64,000 bases of DNA, from positions 820,234 to 884,233 of the forward strand of contig NW_006763131.1 of assembly GCF_000264905.1 (NCBI RefSeq). The letters run 5' to 3'. The position numbers and the translations under genes are program-made. Positions 24,025 through 34,800 of this stretch are shown piece by piece (positions within the stretch are counted from its first letter, which is position 1; the number at the start of each line of letters is the position of its first letter). Below the pieces are notes generated by a model, which was given only the letters and a program-made list of their open reading frames with translations, ran no database searches and was not told the DNA's origin. The DNA comes from Stereum hirsutum FP-91666 SS1 (Eukaryota; Basidiomycota; Agaricomycetes; Russulales; Stereaceae).

Positions 24025-25344
24025 ATGGCCATGAACCCCAACGCCAACGCCCTCCTCGCTGACCTCCCCGTCCTCCCCATCTCTCCATGCCTATGCAGCT
24101 CACCCTCCCTCTCCTCCCTGTCAATCCTCTCCCTCCCCCTCTCGCCTGCCTTTTCATGTACCCCACCTCCGAGCTTCCCTCGTCGCTACCACCGCAAACT
24201 ACGAAAATTCCTCCGGAAGCTCGTTTGTGCTCTGCGGCGACATCATCATCATCATCATCATCACCACCATCAGCGCCACCACGACGGAGAACCATGCGAT
24301 CTGACTTTGACGAGGGCGTTACATGCGGTCGTCTTACCTACTATGGATTCGGCGTTGTTGTTTAGGGATAGTGTGGCTGCTGCGAGACCGCATTTGAGGT
24401 TCGATGTGGACAGTTTGTGTGAGGGGATGAGGGGGGTGCAGGTGGGGCCGGATGAGAAGGAGCAGGAGAAGGAGAAGGAGGAGCAAGAGCAGGAGCAGGA
24501 GTCTGCGGGTGTGCTTGGGCTCTTAGTTTTTGTCGTGCGTTTTACTAACTTGATTTATTGTTCAATAGCACCTCTCCCTCCGCCTCCGTATCACGTCCAC
24601 CCGCTCAGCGCTACCATCGTAAACATAGACTCAGACTCGACATCCATCACATCCCTCAAGCATATGCATCATCATCCGGTCTCAAGATCGAGCTCGTTGG
24701 ATACGGTTGTTGAGCATCCAACGGAGGATGTTGGGTTGGTTTTACTACCAATAGTGACGTCTTTGGCGAGCTCCGAGGAAGAAGACGCTGCTATGCTGCC
24801 TCTACAGCCGCCAACAACAGCGACAATGACGTCTACGGAAACGACCACCTCCGACGAACTTCCATCCGAGCCTCTTCCATCCGCGTCGACGTCATCGTCT
24901 GTTCTTGGTTTAGGATCGGGATCGCTCGAGGTCACCGCGATTGGACCTGCCACTGCCACCGCCACCGCTAGTGCCATCGCCAGTGCCAGTGCTACACCAC
25001 GCTTACGCGTAGACACCTCTGCTCCGGAGAAGATAGAGTCGGGTTCGGATTCGGATTCACATTCATCTCAACATTCATTGTCTTCAGAGTCGAACGCAGA
25101 GTCGTATGGACCTTCATTGTCTTCACCTTCCTTGTCTTCACCCACGACGTCTTCCTCACCCACATCATCTCCACCATCTCTATACTCCCTGCACTCCTCC
25201 TCCTCCTCTTCGTCAGCCGAAACCGCATCGCCCTCGACGCCGACGACACCGGAGGGTTCGTTGAAGCTAGAAGGAAACGTGAAGCAGACTGAGGCGCATT
25301 TGGAGTATCCGCTCGATGTTCCTCCCACGTCATCGTTGTCCTAG
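24025..25344 (+). CDS. Ser-rich low-complexity protein, unknown function
   Basis: The single open frame gives 439 residues from the ATG at 24025 (MAMNPNANALLADLPV); the frame is open further upstream without an ATG. It has a basic region followed by a run of ten histidines around residue 75, an acidic Glu/Gln repeat (EKEQEKEKEEQEQEQE) and a long Ser/Thr/Pro tail with repeated SLSSPSLSSP-type units. An embedded segment near 24535-24580 looks intron-like (GTGCGTTTTACTAAC...CAATAG), but removing it breaks the frame. A short exon at about 23834-23935 (MLEAQTSSNSVRSSRRG...) might be its true 5' end. No family recognised. Base composition repeats alone could keep such a frame open. Confidence 0.4.
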   Translation: MAMNPNANALLADLPVLPISPCLCSSPSLSSLSILSLPLSPAFSCTPPPSFPRRYHRKLRKFLRKLVCALRRHHHHHHHHHHQRHHDGEPCDLTLTRALHAVVLPTMDSALLFRDSVAAARPHLRFDVDSLCEGMRGVQVGPDEKEQEKEKEEQEQEQESAGVLGLLVFVVRFTNLIYCSIAPLPPPPYHVHPLSATIVNIDSDSTSITSLKHMHHHPVSRSSSLDTVVEHPTEDVGLVLLPIVTSLASSEEEDAAMLPLQPPTTATMTSTETTTSDELPSEPLPSASTSSSVLGLGSGSLEVTAIGPATATATASAIASASATPRLRVDTSAPEKIESGSDSDSHSSQHSLSSESNAESYGPSLSSPSLSSPTTSSSPTSSPPSLYSLHSSSSSSSAETASPSTPTTPEGSLKLEGNVKQTEAHLEYPLDVPPTSSLS

Positions 25345-26328
25345 TAGTCCTGCGTATGTACTACACTTACGTCGGCCCCACCATCCCATCCCAACTTCCC
25401 GACGTAAGTAACACGGCCGCGGTCTGGAGTCCTACCTACGCTGTTCTGTTTGTATCGGTTTCATCGGGCCTGTTGCCCTCAACACAACTCGACTGGACCG
25501 GCTCGGATTTTATCTACGTATATCACTGTGTATCGCAGTAAGTAATCGGCGTACGTAACGGAAGATACGGACATTCGACGTGATATGACGATTGACGATT
25601 GCATGACAATTGAACATGTGGACATATTTCTGCTTCGGTGCTGTATGTATCTATGGGCTAACTCTTCGGAGGTGTGGGACCGGGACCTTGGATGTGGGTT
25701 GTGGGAGATGAGCCGGCGGGTGAAGGACAGGGGGGAGAGGGGAGGCAAGGCGAAGAGGAACTTGAAGAATGGGGAGAAAGAGGACGGGGAGGAGAGCCGT
25801 GGAGAGGGAAGAGAGTTGCCGGTGGATTCGAGTTAGACCGTGGATCGCACTTTCATTTGAGCATATATACTTGGATAATATCAGGTCGTTGGATATGAGA
25901 CTTAGGACCCCGACCAGCGGCAACCATCTACAATCACGACCAATCCGGTCGGAGGTCCGACATGCAATGCTCTCCGCCAGGTAGAAATACTATGTATGTA
26001 GGACTCGGAGCTTGTGCCACTGATTCAGGTCTCTTTGAACTTGCACTCGCCACACCCGGTCTTCCCCGAACTTAAGTTACTCTGACATCTTCGCCAGGTT
26101 CGCGCGTCTCTTTATCGTTCCATCCACCTCGCTCACAAGGAGCACATATGATGTCTCCCTCAATTCTGTGTCATCCCTAGAAACCTTTAGAAATGTGAGG
26201 GTTGTTCGTTGATGATGACGATTCGTGAATTTCATTCATATTGGTGCGTGACATTGAGCGAGGATGTATTGTGTACAAAAGTGAGTATTTTCTTTTCTTG
26301 TACTTTTCTAATTTTTCAAATGTATCTA
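25345..26328. other. Intergenic stretch, no gene seen
   Basis: This contains a purine-rich block at 25720-25830 (GGGGAGAGG-type) and otherwise nothing recognisable. It ends at the TA dinucleotide preceding the transposon remnant. Confidence 0.45.
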
Positions 26329-27764
26329 CTGTAGTTTTTCGACCAACTGTTCGTCACGCGTCACGCGGAGTGCGTCGGCGAACAGATTGGGTCTCGGGGT
26401 CACGCATACATGGGGGTTCACGAACAGAAAATCGTGACCGATTTGCCCTGAAAATCGCCAAAAAATTCGATTTTTGGCCGGAATACCACGGCGGCGGAGG
26501 CTACTTTCCGGACACCCGAAACAGGAAACAGAACGGAATACTACAAATAATGGCATAGGGTTGGGTTTCGAGATGCATGTATATAATATTGAGCGTACCC
26601 TGAATGTCAACCGATTCTTTGTGTTCGGGTTTGCGACCGGTATTGGGTGAAGGAGCTCAGTCTAATGAAATATAGAGTGTGGTGAAGCACAAAAACGGCC
26701 GATGCGGAACTGGATACTGTCCTCGTTCCGGAACTTTGCGTTCCGATGCCGATATAGGACTCACAAAGGAATTTATCTGGCGGGGCCGGGACTGAAACCG
26801 GTACTTTGTGTTCAGCCGGAGCAATATATTTTATCGAGCCAATGCCAAAGATAAGGCATGGTGGGCACAAAATATTATGCATTGTAATGAAAGAGGGAGA
26901 AAGGGAACCTTTTATTCGGGGGATACTGGATCCATCTCTGTTCGATCATTATCCGCATCTGGTTTTGGATACACAAAGCAAAAATTACAGCCTCAACGGA
27001 ATCCTTTGTGTAGCGGCTGCTGTATATAAAGATCAGTGTACACTAAACTGAATGCCCGCTCATCGCCAGAGCCAACAATGAGCGGGCGATCAGTTCAGTG
27101 AATGCTAATCTTTATGTACAGCGGATCCTGTTTTAATCTTTTCGTCTGCTCTATTCTTTTTTCTTCGCGTGCACTCAACCAAATGCGGTAATGAAACAAT
27201 GGTATTGAGTTCCGCGTACGCAAGACAAAAGGTCTACTTTCTCCTGAACATCTTGCAGAACAAAAAGTATTTCATTGGCTTGGTTTTATCTTTGGTATCG
27301 ACTCGACGCAAATTACCGCGCCTGCTAGTCATAAAGTGCCGTATTGAATTCCGGCCTTGTTAAACAAACCCTTCTGGGGATCCTATACCGGCTTCGGAAC
27401 ACAAAGTGCCGGAATGGTTATAGTATCCTGTTTGGCATAAGCTGCTTTTATTCTCTAACAGGCACTATGCTTTATTAATCTGAACTCCTTCACCCAATAC
27501 CGGTCGCAAAGCCGAACACAAAGAATCGGTTGACATTCAGGGTATGATTGATATTATATGCATGTATCTCGAAACCTAACCCTATGTTATTATTTGTAGT
27601 ATTCGATTCTGTTTCCTGTTTGGGGTGTCCGGAAAGTAGCCTCCGCCGCCGTGTACGAACAATTTCGCCTGTTCGTCACGCGTGGCTCACCCGAACGAAC
27701 CGTGGCCCAGCGGTGGTCACGGCTGACGTAACTCTCCCACGAACACTTGGTCGAAAAACTACAG
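26329..27764. mobile_element. DNA transposon remnant with ~290-bp terminal inverted repeats, TA duplication
   Basis: The left end reads CTGTAGTTTTTCGACCAA from 26329. The right end is its reverse complement, finishing CTACAG at 27764. TA flanks both sides (26327-26328 and 27765-27766), the target duplication expected of Tc1/mariner-like insertions. Inverted similarity extends inward to about 26655 and 27483, including the shared words GGCGGCGGAGGCTACTTTCC and AACCGATTCTTTGTGTTCGG. The central 830 bp hold no transposase frame, so the copy is non-autonomous. A second, nested inverted repeat lies at 27021-27120. Confidence 0.85.
27021..27120. repeat. Nested ~43-bp inverted repeat inside the transposon remnant
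   Basis: The left arm starts TGTATATAAAGATCAG at 27021. The right arm ends CTAATCTTTATGTACA at 27120. The inner ends are TGCCCGCTCAT and ATGAGCGGGCG. Arms match imperfectly over about 43 nt with a short spacer. It looks like a miniature fold-back element inserted in the larger one. Confidence 0.7.
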
Positions 27765-27766
27765 TA

Positions 27767-29338
27767 TGCCATGGTGACCTCCTAAAACTCCTTTCTTGTA
27801 GGCATTGCTTCAGAATTCCGAGTTCGTTCTCATGATGCCCAAGCAAATGTACTCCACATGTATTGAATGTCATTGGAACTTATGGTGGTTATGGGACTCT
27901 CTATCTAAGCCACAGGCAACTATTGAAAACCTGTAGTAGGCAATATAAGTCAGTATAATCAGGAATACTTACACCGGCTGGTAAGTTTCGTGTAAGTGGC
28001 CGCGGGTGATCGAGTCGACGGGGATTTGGTAAGCGACGGGATATCCGGAGGAAAGCATCAAGAGCTGGGGAGAGCGGCTGGCAGCGGCTGGCATTATGCC
28101 AGTGGTCTTGCGCCCGGTTCCGGAGTGTGTACGCTGATGTCTGTGCGAGACAGCATCGACTCGGAAGGCCTCGTCGTGCCTACGAAGGGGCCGACTCATA
28201 GAGTATTTTTAAGAAAAATACAACTGGCTGCTAGATACTCTAAGACTACTACATTAGTACATACTAGCGTGCTCAACATCTTTGATACTTGGACCGCAGA
28301 CGCAGAGGACAATTGTACGCGCCGCAGGCCCGAGAAAATAGACCCGAAGGTCTCTTTCAAGCAACGTTTGAGCATAAAATCCGGCCGTTGAGCGGTCCAA
28401 ATCGAGAGGAGGGGCGAGCGGCAAGTGCGAAGCTGTGCCACACCTTCTCGGACTCATCTCGCTTGCGAGAAACTTACTGGACTTGATCGCCAGTAAGTTT
28501 CGAAGCCTTCTGCAGTAAGTTTCCAGTAAGTTTAAGTTCGGCACGAACTTATTGCACTTATTGCTGCCAAACGACAGACCTTGGCAACTTATCCAGTAAG
28601 TTCGGCATGCCTCGTTAACACATGAGCCCCTTCGCTGGTGCTTTGCACTCATGATCGCGATCTTTTTTTTCGGTCTCTTCTTCGTCATCAGAGTCCTTTC
28701 GCTACGCTGAAGCCTCGTAGCGCCACCATGCCTTCCTTCGTAGCACACGGGATGCATTTTTTGGGCCACAGTGTGGCACTCATTCCATACATCTAATGCC
28801 TCTTGCTCCCATAGTTTTCTCCAGACTCAAGTTCCTCCATGGAATAATATAGTTTAATTTATTGGGGAATCAAGTACTCAAGATGTAACATACACATATA
28901 CAGCTATGCATAAGGGTGCTGGACAAGAAATTGCTGTTGAAGCTAAGTACTGTGGCACAAGAACTGAGAGCAAAATGAGGAAAAACTCGTACATAAATTC
29001 CACTTGCAGTTATGAGAGATCGCTCGAGGCAATGAGGAGAGAAACACATATCATATAAGCATATATAGCTCGAAAGCATCGAGAAAGAAGAGAGCGAAGA
29101 AGTTCGACCACTGGAAGCAAAGTGGCGGCGCGCGAAGCGCGACGCCCAACGGAGGCAGGTGGACGCACGTGGAGTGGCTGTGCCGTGCCGCGGCCGGCCG
29201 ATCAATATACGATCGACGGCTGCGGAAGCGCCCGGAAAGGCGAATTCCCTGTAAGTTTCTCGAGATAAGTATACACACCTCCATCTCAGAGCAGACAATT
29301 GGATTCATATTGAGGTGCTTGGACTCCTCGCCTCGGTA
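27767..29338. other. Gene-free stretch with a CAGTAAGTT repeat cluster
   Basis: No plausible exon chain is seen on either strand. At 28471-28600 five copies of the word AGTAAGTT (or its complement) are packed together. The GC-rich block 29130-29240 includes CCGCGGCCGGCCGATC. The remainder is unassigned, probably repeat debris and the 3' flank of the TPR-CHAT gene. Confidence 0.45.
28471..28600. repeat. Cluster of inverted and direct CCAGTAAGTT words
   Basis: AACTTACTGG at 28471 and CAGTAAGTTT at 28491 form a hairpin. Further direct copies follow at about 28513, 28524 and 28593. A second small hairpin AAGTTCGGCACGAACTT lies at about 28534-28550. The arrangement resembles subterminal repeats of a DNA transposon, but no termini were found. 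Confidence 0.6.
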
Positions 29339-31801
29339 CTAACAGGACTCATTTCGAGATATGAGCCTCCCCCATCTCTCAAGTGTCATACCCTTCCTTT
29401 CCCTCATTTTCTTAGTTGCTGAGGCCAATGCTCTGGCATGCAGCCCCACCTTATTCCATTGAGATGAATCCACATCTGATTCAAATACATACGAGTAGAA
29501 ATCTTTCACCAGATCCGGCCCGTCTACATCAGCCATCTCCCACATTGGTCCAACCACGCTCCGGAAACCACAGAACTGTACTGCGGCAGCGAGGTGAATA
29601 GCTTCGTCATGAATGCTCCCCACAGGATATTCTGCTGCATGGCATGCTGAGAGGAATGCAAAGTTGGCATTGGGATGATGGAGCTGGATCAAGTCCAACA
29701 GGGTGAGATGTGTATCTTCATTCAGGGAAAAGTAAGAGCTGAAGGGCTTTCCAGGGATGAGCGTGCCATGAGAGGCAATGTGCAGCCAGTCATAATCAAG
29801 AAAGGGATTTCTGGCAGTGTCATGGATGGCTTCTGGTTCCTCCATGGGCATGATGCCTGACTTGATCATGAAGTAGAGAACCTCATTAGCTTCCTCCTTC
29901 ACCCTAGGAAGGGATGTGGATTGACCAATAAGGAGGAGACGTGGTGGTTTTGCAAATGATTCACCGGTGTTGAAAGCAGTAATGAGAGAGGTGAGTGTGG
30001 GGGTGTATGATGAGATGTATAAGTCGGGAAGATAACTCTTCGAGCCAGGCAAAGTAGGGCCTGCTGCATGCAGCGGAAGTGTTGACAAGACGGATGTAGG
30101 ACACCAAAATATCCGGGACATTTCTGGAATGCGGAGCTCTTTGAGCTTGGTGATGACGGGCGAGACGACGAGCTCCCAGAGGTTTTCTAAAACAGTCCGA
30201 AGAACAATATTATAATGCTTCGGTGCAGTTTTGATCTTGGCCCGCGCCTCTGTCAACTGCTGCGAGAGTTTCTGTGCAATTTCGTGAAGATTATCATCCG
30301 TGGGGACCAGTGCCGGTGGGCCGTGTTCGAGAATAATGAGCGCGTCCGACCGATACTCGCTGAGATTTACAGTAATGACAGGGCCATGTTTCGCAGCAGC
30401 TTGGAGGACAGAAAACGAAGGTCTGCACAGAAATGCCTCGAATGTAGGGATTTCCCGGATTCGCTCGATGATGCGTTTCTGATTTTCCAAAAGGCGATGT
30501 TTCTCGGCGAGGAGAGGACCAAATGGGTCTCGAGCTGGACCTTCCGCTATATGAAACCGGAGTTCTTCGCTAAGGTCAAGAGAATTCCATGTCATTGAGA
30601 GTGCCTCGAGTCGAAGATTTATCTGCGAAAGTTCCTCCGCAAGTGATTGGTCTACAGCTCGGAGTCTTTCCATTGGTGTCCTCAAGCCCCGCAATTCGGA
30701 CCAAAGCAAACCCCTCCCTTGTTCAATCATTTCCGTAGCCAAAGCCAGCTGACCCATCTGAATTGCGTGTGATGCCGCATCTGAAACAAATTCAGGATGT
30801 CTGTGATTCACTGATAGATGCGAGTATTGCAACGCAACAAAAGGCATAGTAGATAAGGGGCGGGGGATGAGGGAAACGCCGATGGTAAATGCATGCAGGC
30901 TGGACTGAGCAAGACGTGTTCGAGTAAAGTACGCCCATTCTCGGGCTGCTGATAGACGTGTTACTACCTTAGAATGTTCATCACTAGCAGCCTGCTCGAA
31001 AGCTGATATAGACTCGCTGAAATCTTCGGGATGGCCTGTCATCAGGAAACGACTCTTCAAGCCGATACCAAGGTATTCCAGAAGACAAGCACGCTCGGGG
31101 TGCCCCACGGGACAGAGAGCTATAGATTCTCGAAACAGTTCAATGGACTCCGCGAGATCAGCTGGGTCTCCCATCCGCCGGAAGCGACGATCCAGACAGA
31201 TACCGAGGTGTCTCAGAGGCAAAGCGTTCCGTGGATGTCCCACGGGATGGAGAAGAACCGCATTTCGAATGAGATCGATGGATTCTTCGAGGTCTTCCAG
31301 CTGTCCCGTCTGTTCGAAGCGCTCGACCAGGCAGACAGACAGGTTGTGCAAAGAAAAAGCACGGGCTCGGCCCTCCCCAGGGATGAGAAGTGCCTCTCTA
31401 TTGAGAGAAATGGACTCGTCGAGATAGTCGAGCGAGCTCGCCCCACGGAAGCGAGACATTAGGTCAGTAGCGAGGTCATGCAGAGCGGCAGCGCGGCGAG
31501 GGTGCCCCGCGACACGGAGGCGAAGCACTTGTCGATGAAGATGAATGGACTCATCAAAATCATTTGGGTATCCCGTCAGCGTGAAGCGGCGGCCCAAGCC
31601 AGTAGCAAGTTTTTGAAGAGAAACATCGCGTTCATGATTCTCCGCGGGAAGGAGAAGCACATCTCGAAGGAAAGCAATAGACTCATCAAGATCATTGAGA
31701 CGTCCCGTCCGCTCAAATCGTTCATGCAGGGCTTCGACGAGATGATTTAAAAAATGAGCGCGGTCCGGGTGCGACACTCCGAGCCAGCCAGTCTGTCGCA
31801 C
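29339..31801 (-). CDS. TPR-CHAT protein (caspase-like peptidase fold), 5' truncated
   Basis: A single exon of 820 codons runs to the TAA at 29339. The N-terminal 290 residues are six tandem TPR-like units of about 45 residues (each with HP.R...L..L...L..RF..TG...DL.ESI). The C-terminal 300 residues form a CHAT domain. The predicted catalytic His is His678 in WLHIASHG and the Cys is Cys720 in FAFLSACHAAEY, both intact. In fungi such proteins often accompany NLR-type or programmed-cell-death systems; the substrate is unknown. No in-frame ATG precedes the open frame. The frame begins with GTG at 31801 after an upstream TGA, and the first in-frame Met is near residue 113. The first codons coincide with the edge of the duplicated bestrophin segment, so the natural 5' part is probably lost. 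Confidence 0.85.
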   Translation of the reverse strand: MRQTGWLGVSHPDRAHFLNHLVEALHERFERTGRLNDLDESIAFLRDVLLLPAENHERDVSLQKLATGLGRRFTLTGYPNDFDESIHLHRQVLRLRVAGHPRRAAALHDLATDLMSRFRGASSLDYLDESISLNREALLIPGEGRARAFSLHNLSVCLVERFEQTGQLEDLEESIDLIRNAVLLHPVGHPRNALPLRHLGICLDRRFRRMGDPADLAESIELFRESIALCPVGHPERACLLEYLGIGLKSRFLMTGHPEDFSESISAFEQAASDEHSKVVTRLSAAREWAYFTRTRLAQSSLHAFTIGVSLIPRPLSTMPFVALQYSHLSVNHRHPEFVSDAASHAIQMGQLALATEMIEQGRGLLWSELRGLRTPMERLRAVDQSLAEELSQINLRLEALSMTWNSLDLSEELRFHIAEGPARDPFGPLLAEKHRLLENQKRIIERIREIPTFEAFLCRPSFSVLQAAAKHGPVITVNLSEYRSDALIILEHGPPALVPTDDNLHEIAQKLSQQLTEARAKIKTAPKHYNIVLRTVLENLWELVVSPVITKLKELRIPEMSRIFWCPTSVLSTLPLHAAGPTLPGSKSYLPDLYISSYTPTLTSLITAFNTGESFAKPPRLLLIGQSTSLPRVKEEANEVLYFMIKSGIMPMEEPEAIHDTARNPFLDYDWLHIASHGTLIPGKPFSSYFSLNEDTHLTLLDLIQLHHPNANFAFLSACHAAEYPVGSIHDEAIHLAAAVQFCGFRSVVGPMWEMADVDGPDLVKDFYSYVFESDVDSSQWNKVGLHARALASATKKMRERKGMTLERWGRLISRNESC

Positions 31802-34800
31802 GCGCAGGCTTCGCTGTCATTTGAGGCGTGGTCGGTCGTGTCGGCAGGTCATAAAGGCACGTTGTGAGTCGCATAACCTCCCCCATCCATCAATGGAGAC
31901 GTGATGATCCACCATTATTGTTCTTCCTACCACCCTCCATTCTGTACAACATGAACATAAACGAACCAGCCACTCTGTCCGTCCCACGGCGCACACTCGG
32001 GCTCTTTGCCCCGTCCTGTGGAGACATCTCGGAATACTTATGCTCGACGGTGTGGTTCGAGGTGTGGCTGGTCGACGGGCCGCCGTGAAGTTCATTTTTT
32101 TTTCTGTACAGAGTCGTTTGTCGGGGAGACGTGATGATCCATGTCTGTTTTTCTCTTTCGACCATCCCTTGCTTCCCGTTCCGGATGACCCAAACGAGCA
32201 GACTTTTGTTCCTGTCCTGTGGCGACGTCTGTTGCTCAGCGCAGTGATCGGCCGACCATGAACGCCTCTTTTTCTGTCTGGAGTCGTTTGTCGGACGGAG
32301 ACGTGTTTCAGAACTAGTTTTTCTCTCTTCCTCTGTTCTCTCCATTCATCCTATCCTTACTCATCCCACCCACCCACAGCTACGACCGCTACTGGGCCGG
32401 CCGCTCCGCCTGGTCCGACATAATGCGCAACGCCCGCACCCGCCTCGTCTGGTTCCACGTCCCGCTCCGGCTCTCTCCCCGCACCGACGCCGAGACCGCC
32501 CTGCAAGCCCGTGGAGAAAGGATCGAGATGCGGGGGCGCAAGGAGGTGGGCGTGGTGATGCGGGAGAAGAGGATGGCGCTGGATTTGGTGGATGGGCTTG
32601 TGGTGGCGCTTAAACATCATTTGAGGAGCGAACTCGGGATATATTATGAGGATTTGTATGATCTTGTTAAGCCGTTCCATGAGGTGTGTTTTCGTTTTTC
32701 TCGTCTTATATGTATACTCATACCGCGAATAGCACGCTCATGGCCGTCACCACCACATGATGGAAGTTCACATCACGCACGACCACGGCCACGACCACAC
32801 CGAACAAACCCACCGCACCCTCACCCAATCCCCGTCTCAGACCCAACCCCAACCCAGACCCCAATCCGTTCTCAGCCCGTCCAAACCGACCGCAAAAGCA
32901 TCCACATCCACGTCCTCCCTCCTACAAACGCCCCGCGACCCCATCATCCCCGCCATAAACTCCTACGGCTCCATCGCCCCCACCCCCTCTTCCTCCCGCT
33001 CGCTCACACCCACCCCGCGCCCCTCGCGCCATTCCTCCACCAAATCGAAATCCCACCTCCACCTCCTCCACCGCCACGCCTCCACCTCCTCCTCAGACTC
33101 CTCAGACTCCGACTCCTCTACCTCCCGCGAGCGCAGACATCTTCTTCCCGCTAATAGAGGGGAGGCAGAAGATGTGTTGGGTAAGATAAGCGGGGATTTG
33201 ATCCCGTTTGGGAGTGTGTTTAGGGGGGTGGGGAGGGTCGTGGGGCGGTTGTTGCATTTCCGGATCGGGAAAGACTCGGAGCAGGATTCGCAGGGGGAGA
33301 GGGATGTGGAGGCTGCGGCGGGTGTGGAAGGGGATGGTGAGCAGGAGAGGTTGTTGGTCGAGACGGACAGTGGGGACGAAACGGAGGAAGATGACGATGA
33401 TGCGCCCGCGAGAGCACCCGGGAAAAAGAAATACGCCACCGAACCGCCGCGCCACACTCGCCAACTCCAACGCCCAAAGATCGCACTCCGCCTCCACCAG
33501 TGCAGGCGCCCGAGGCCAAGGCGGGGTGAATCGGTTGAGCGGCGAAGAGGGCGCGAGACAGGCGAGCGAGATGGGTAGGAAGCATAGGCCGAGAGTGGCC
33601 GGGCAGGGAGAGAATTTGCCGCTGGATGCGTTGAGGTTTTTGAGTGATTAGACGGCGGTGTTGGAGGAGAGGGGGACTGTTCCTGGTTTGTCTTTTCGTT
33701 TGTTTTATATGAATCTGAAGCGAGGTTGGCTGATGGCCAGTGTGATGTTTAGGGACGAGCTTGGGAGCGATGATTGGCTGTTTGGCAGCGTTTGAGGACA
33801 GTCTGTCAAGTGGGTTTATTTTATCGTCTTGGATTTAGGAAAACCGTGAACTGACTAGGGTGATTTGACGAATAGCGTTGGAGAGGATCTTGACTACGCC
33901 GTTGCCGTTGTGAGTGCTTTCGCAGCGCATATGTCGTGGTCTGGAACTGATCAATGTCCTCTTTTCGACGGGGCGTGTAGCGTCTATTCCGTGCATATTA
34001 GGTCTGCGACCCATTTTCCCTGTTCACTAAACGACGACTGACCTCGTCACTCCTTCGTCCCCCATACGCATATAGGCAGTAAGCACCCACTCCCCTCTAC
34101 CTTTCCTTACAAACCTCACCTCTCCCTCTGCATCTCCATAGCACCGTCTGGATCTACCTCATCTTCCTCCCCTTCCAACTCGTCGACCAGTTCGGATGGT
34201 CCTCCATCCCCGGAACCGCCATCGCGGCGTTTATTTATCTTGGCTTCCTCGCTGCGGGAGAGGAGATCGAGCAGCCGTTCGGTATTTCTTTTCTCCTTCA
34301 ACGCGCAAGCCTTCATAGTATCCGGTACTGACGGCTGTGTTTTATGTCTTGCGATGTAGGCTACGACGAAGTCCGTCACGTCTTCTCTTCCCTGCTTCGT
34401 ATTTCCCAATCTGACGGTTCTCCCTCCCTTTCTTTCTTTCTTTCTTTTCTTTCTCCGTGTCACGTACCACAGAACGACCTCGACCTCGACATGTTCTGCA
34501 AAGAGATCGTCCACGCAGACATCGAGAAACTGAAACGAACACCCTGCACGAATGTCTTCCTCGGCTCGCGGCATCTCAGCGCGCGGGATCCGCTGTATGA
34601 CGGGACGAGGAGCGTGAAGCAGGTCGAGGCAGATGGGGTGCGGAAGGGGAAGGGGGGTGCGGAAGGAGAGGAGGGTAAGGGCGCGGCGTTGGTCGCAGGA
34701 AATGAAAATGGGAATGCGGAGGAGAGGGAAAGGGAGAGGAGGGAGAGGAGGGAAGAGGGCAGGATGGAAGGGCAGGAGATGCACGATCATGAGATTGAGG

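Noticed and set aside
24535..24580. Intron inside the Ser-rich frame (GTGCGTTTTACTAAC...CAATAG)
   Set aside because: Removing it puts the downstream part out of frame, while the unspliced frame stays open for another 760 nt.
28471..28600. CRISPR-like array of short repeats
   Set aside because: Copies are in both orientations with irregular spacing and the genome is fungal.
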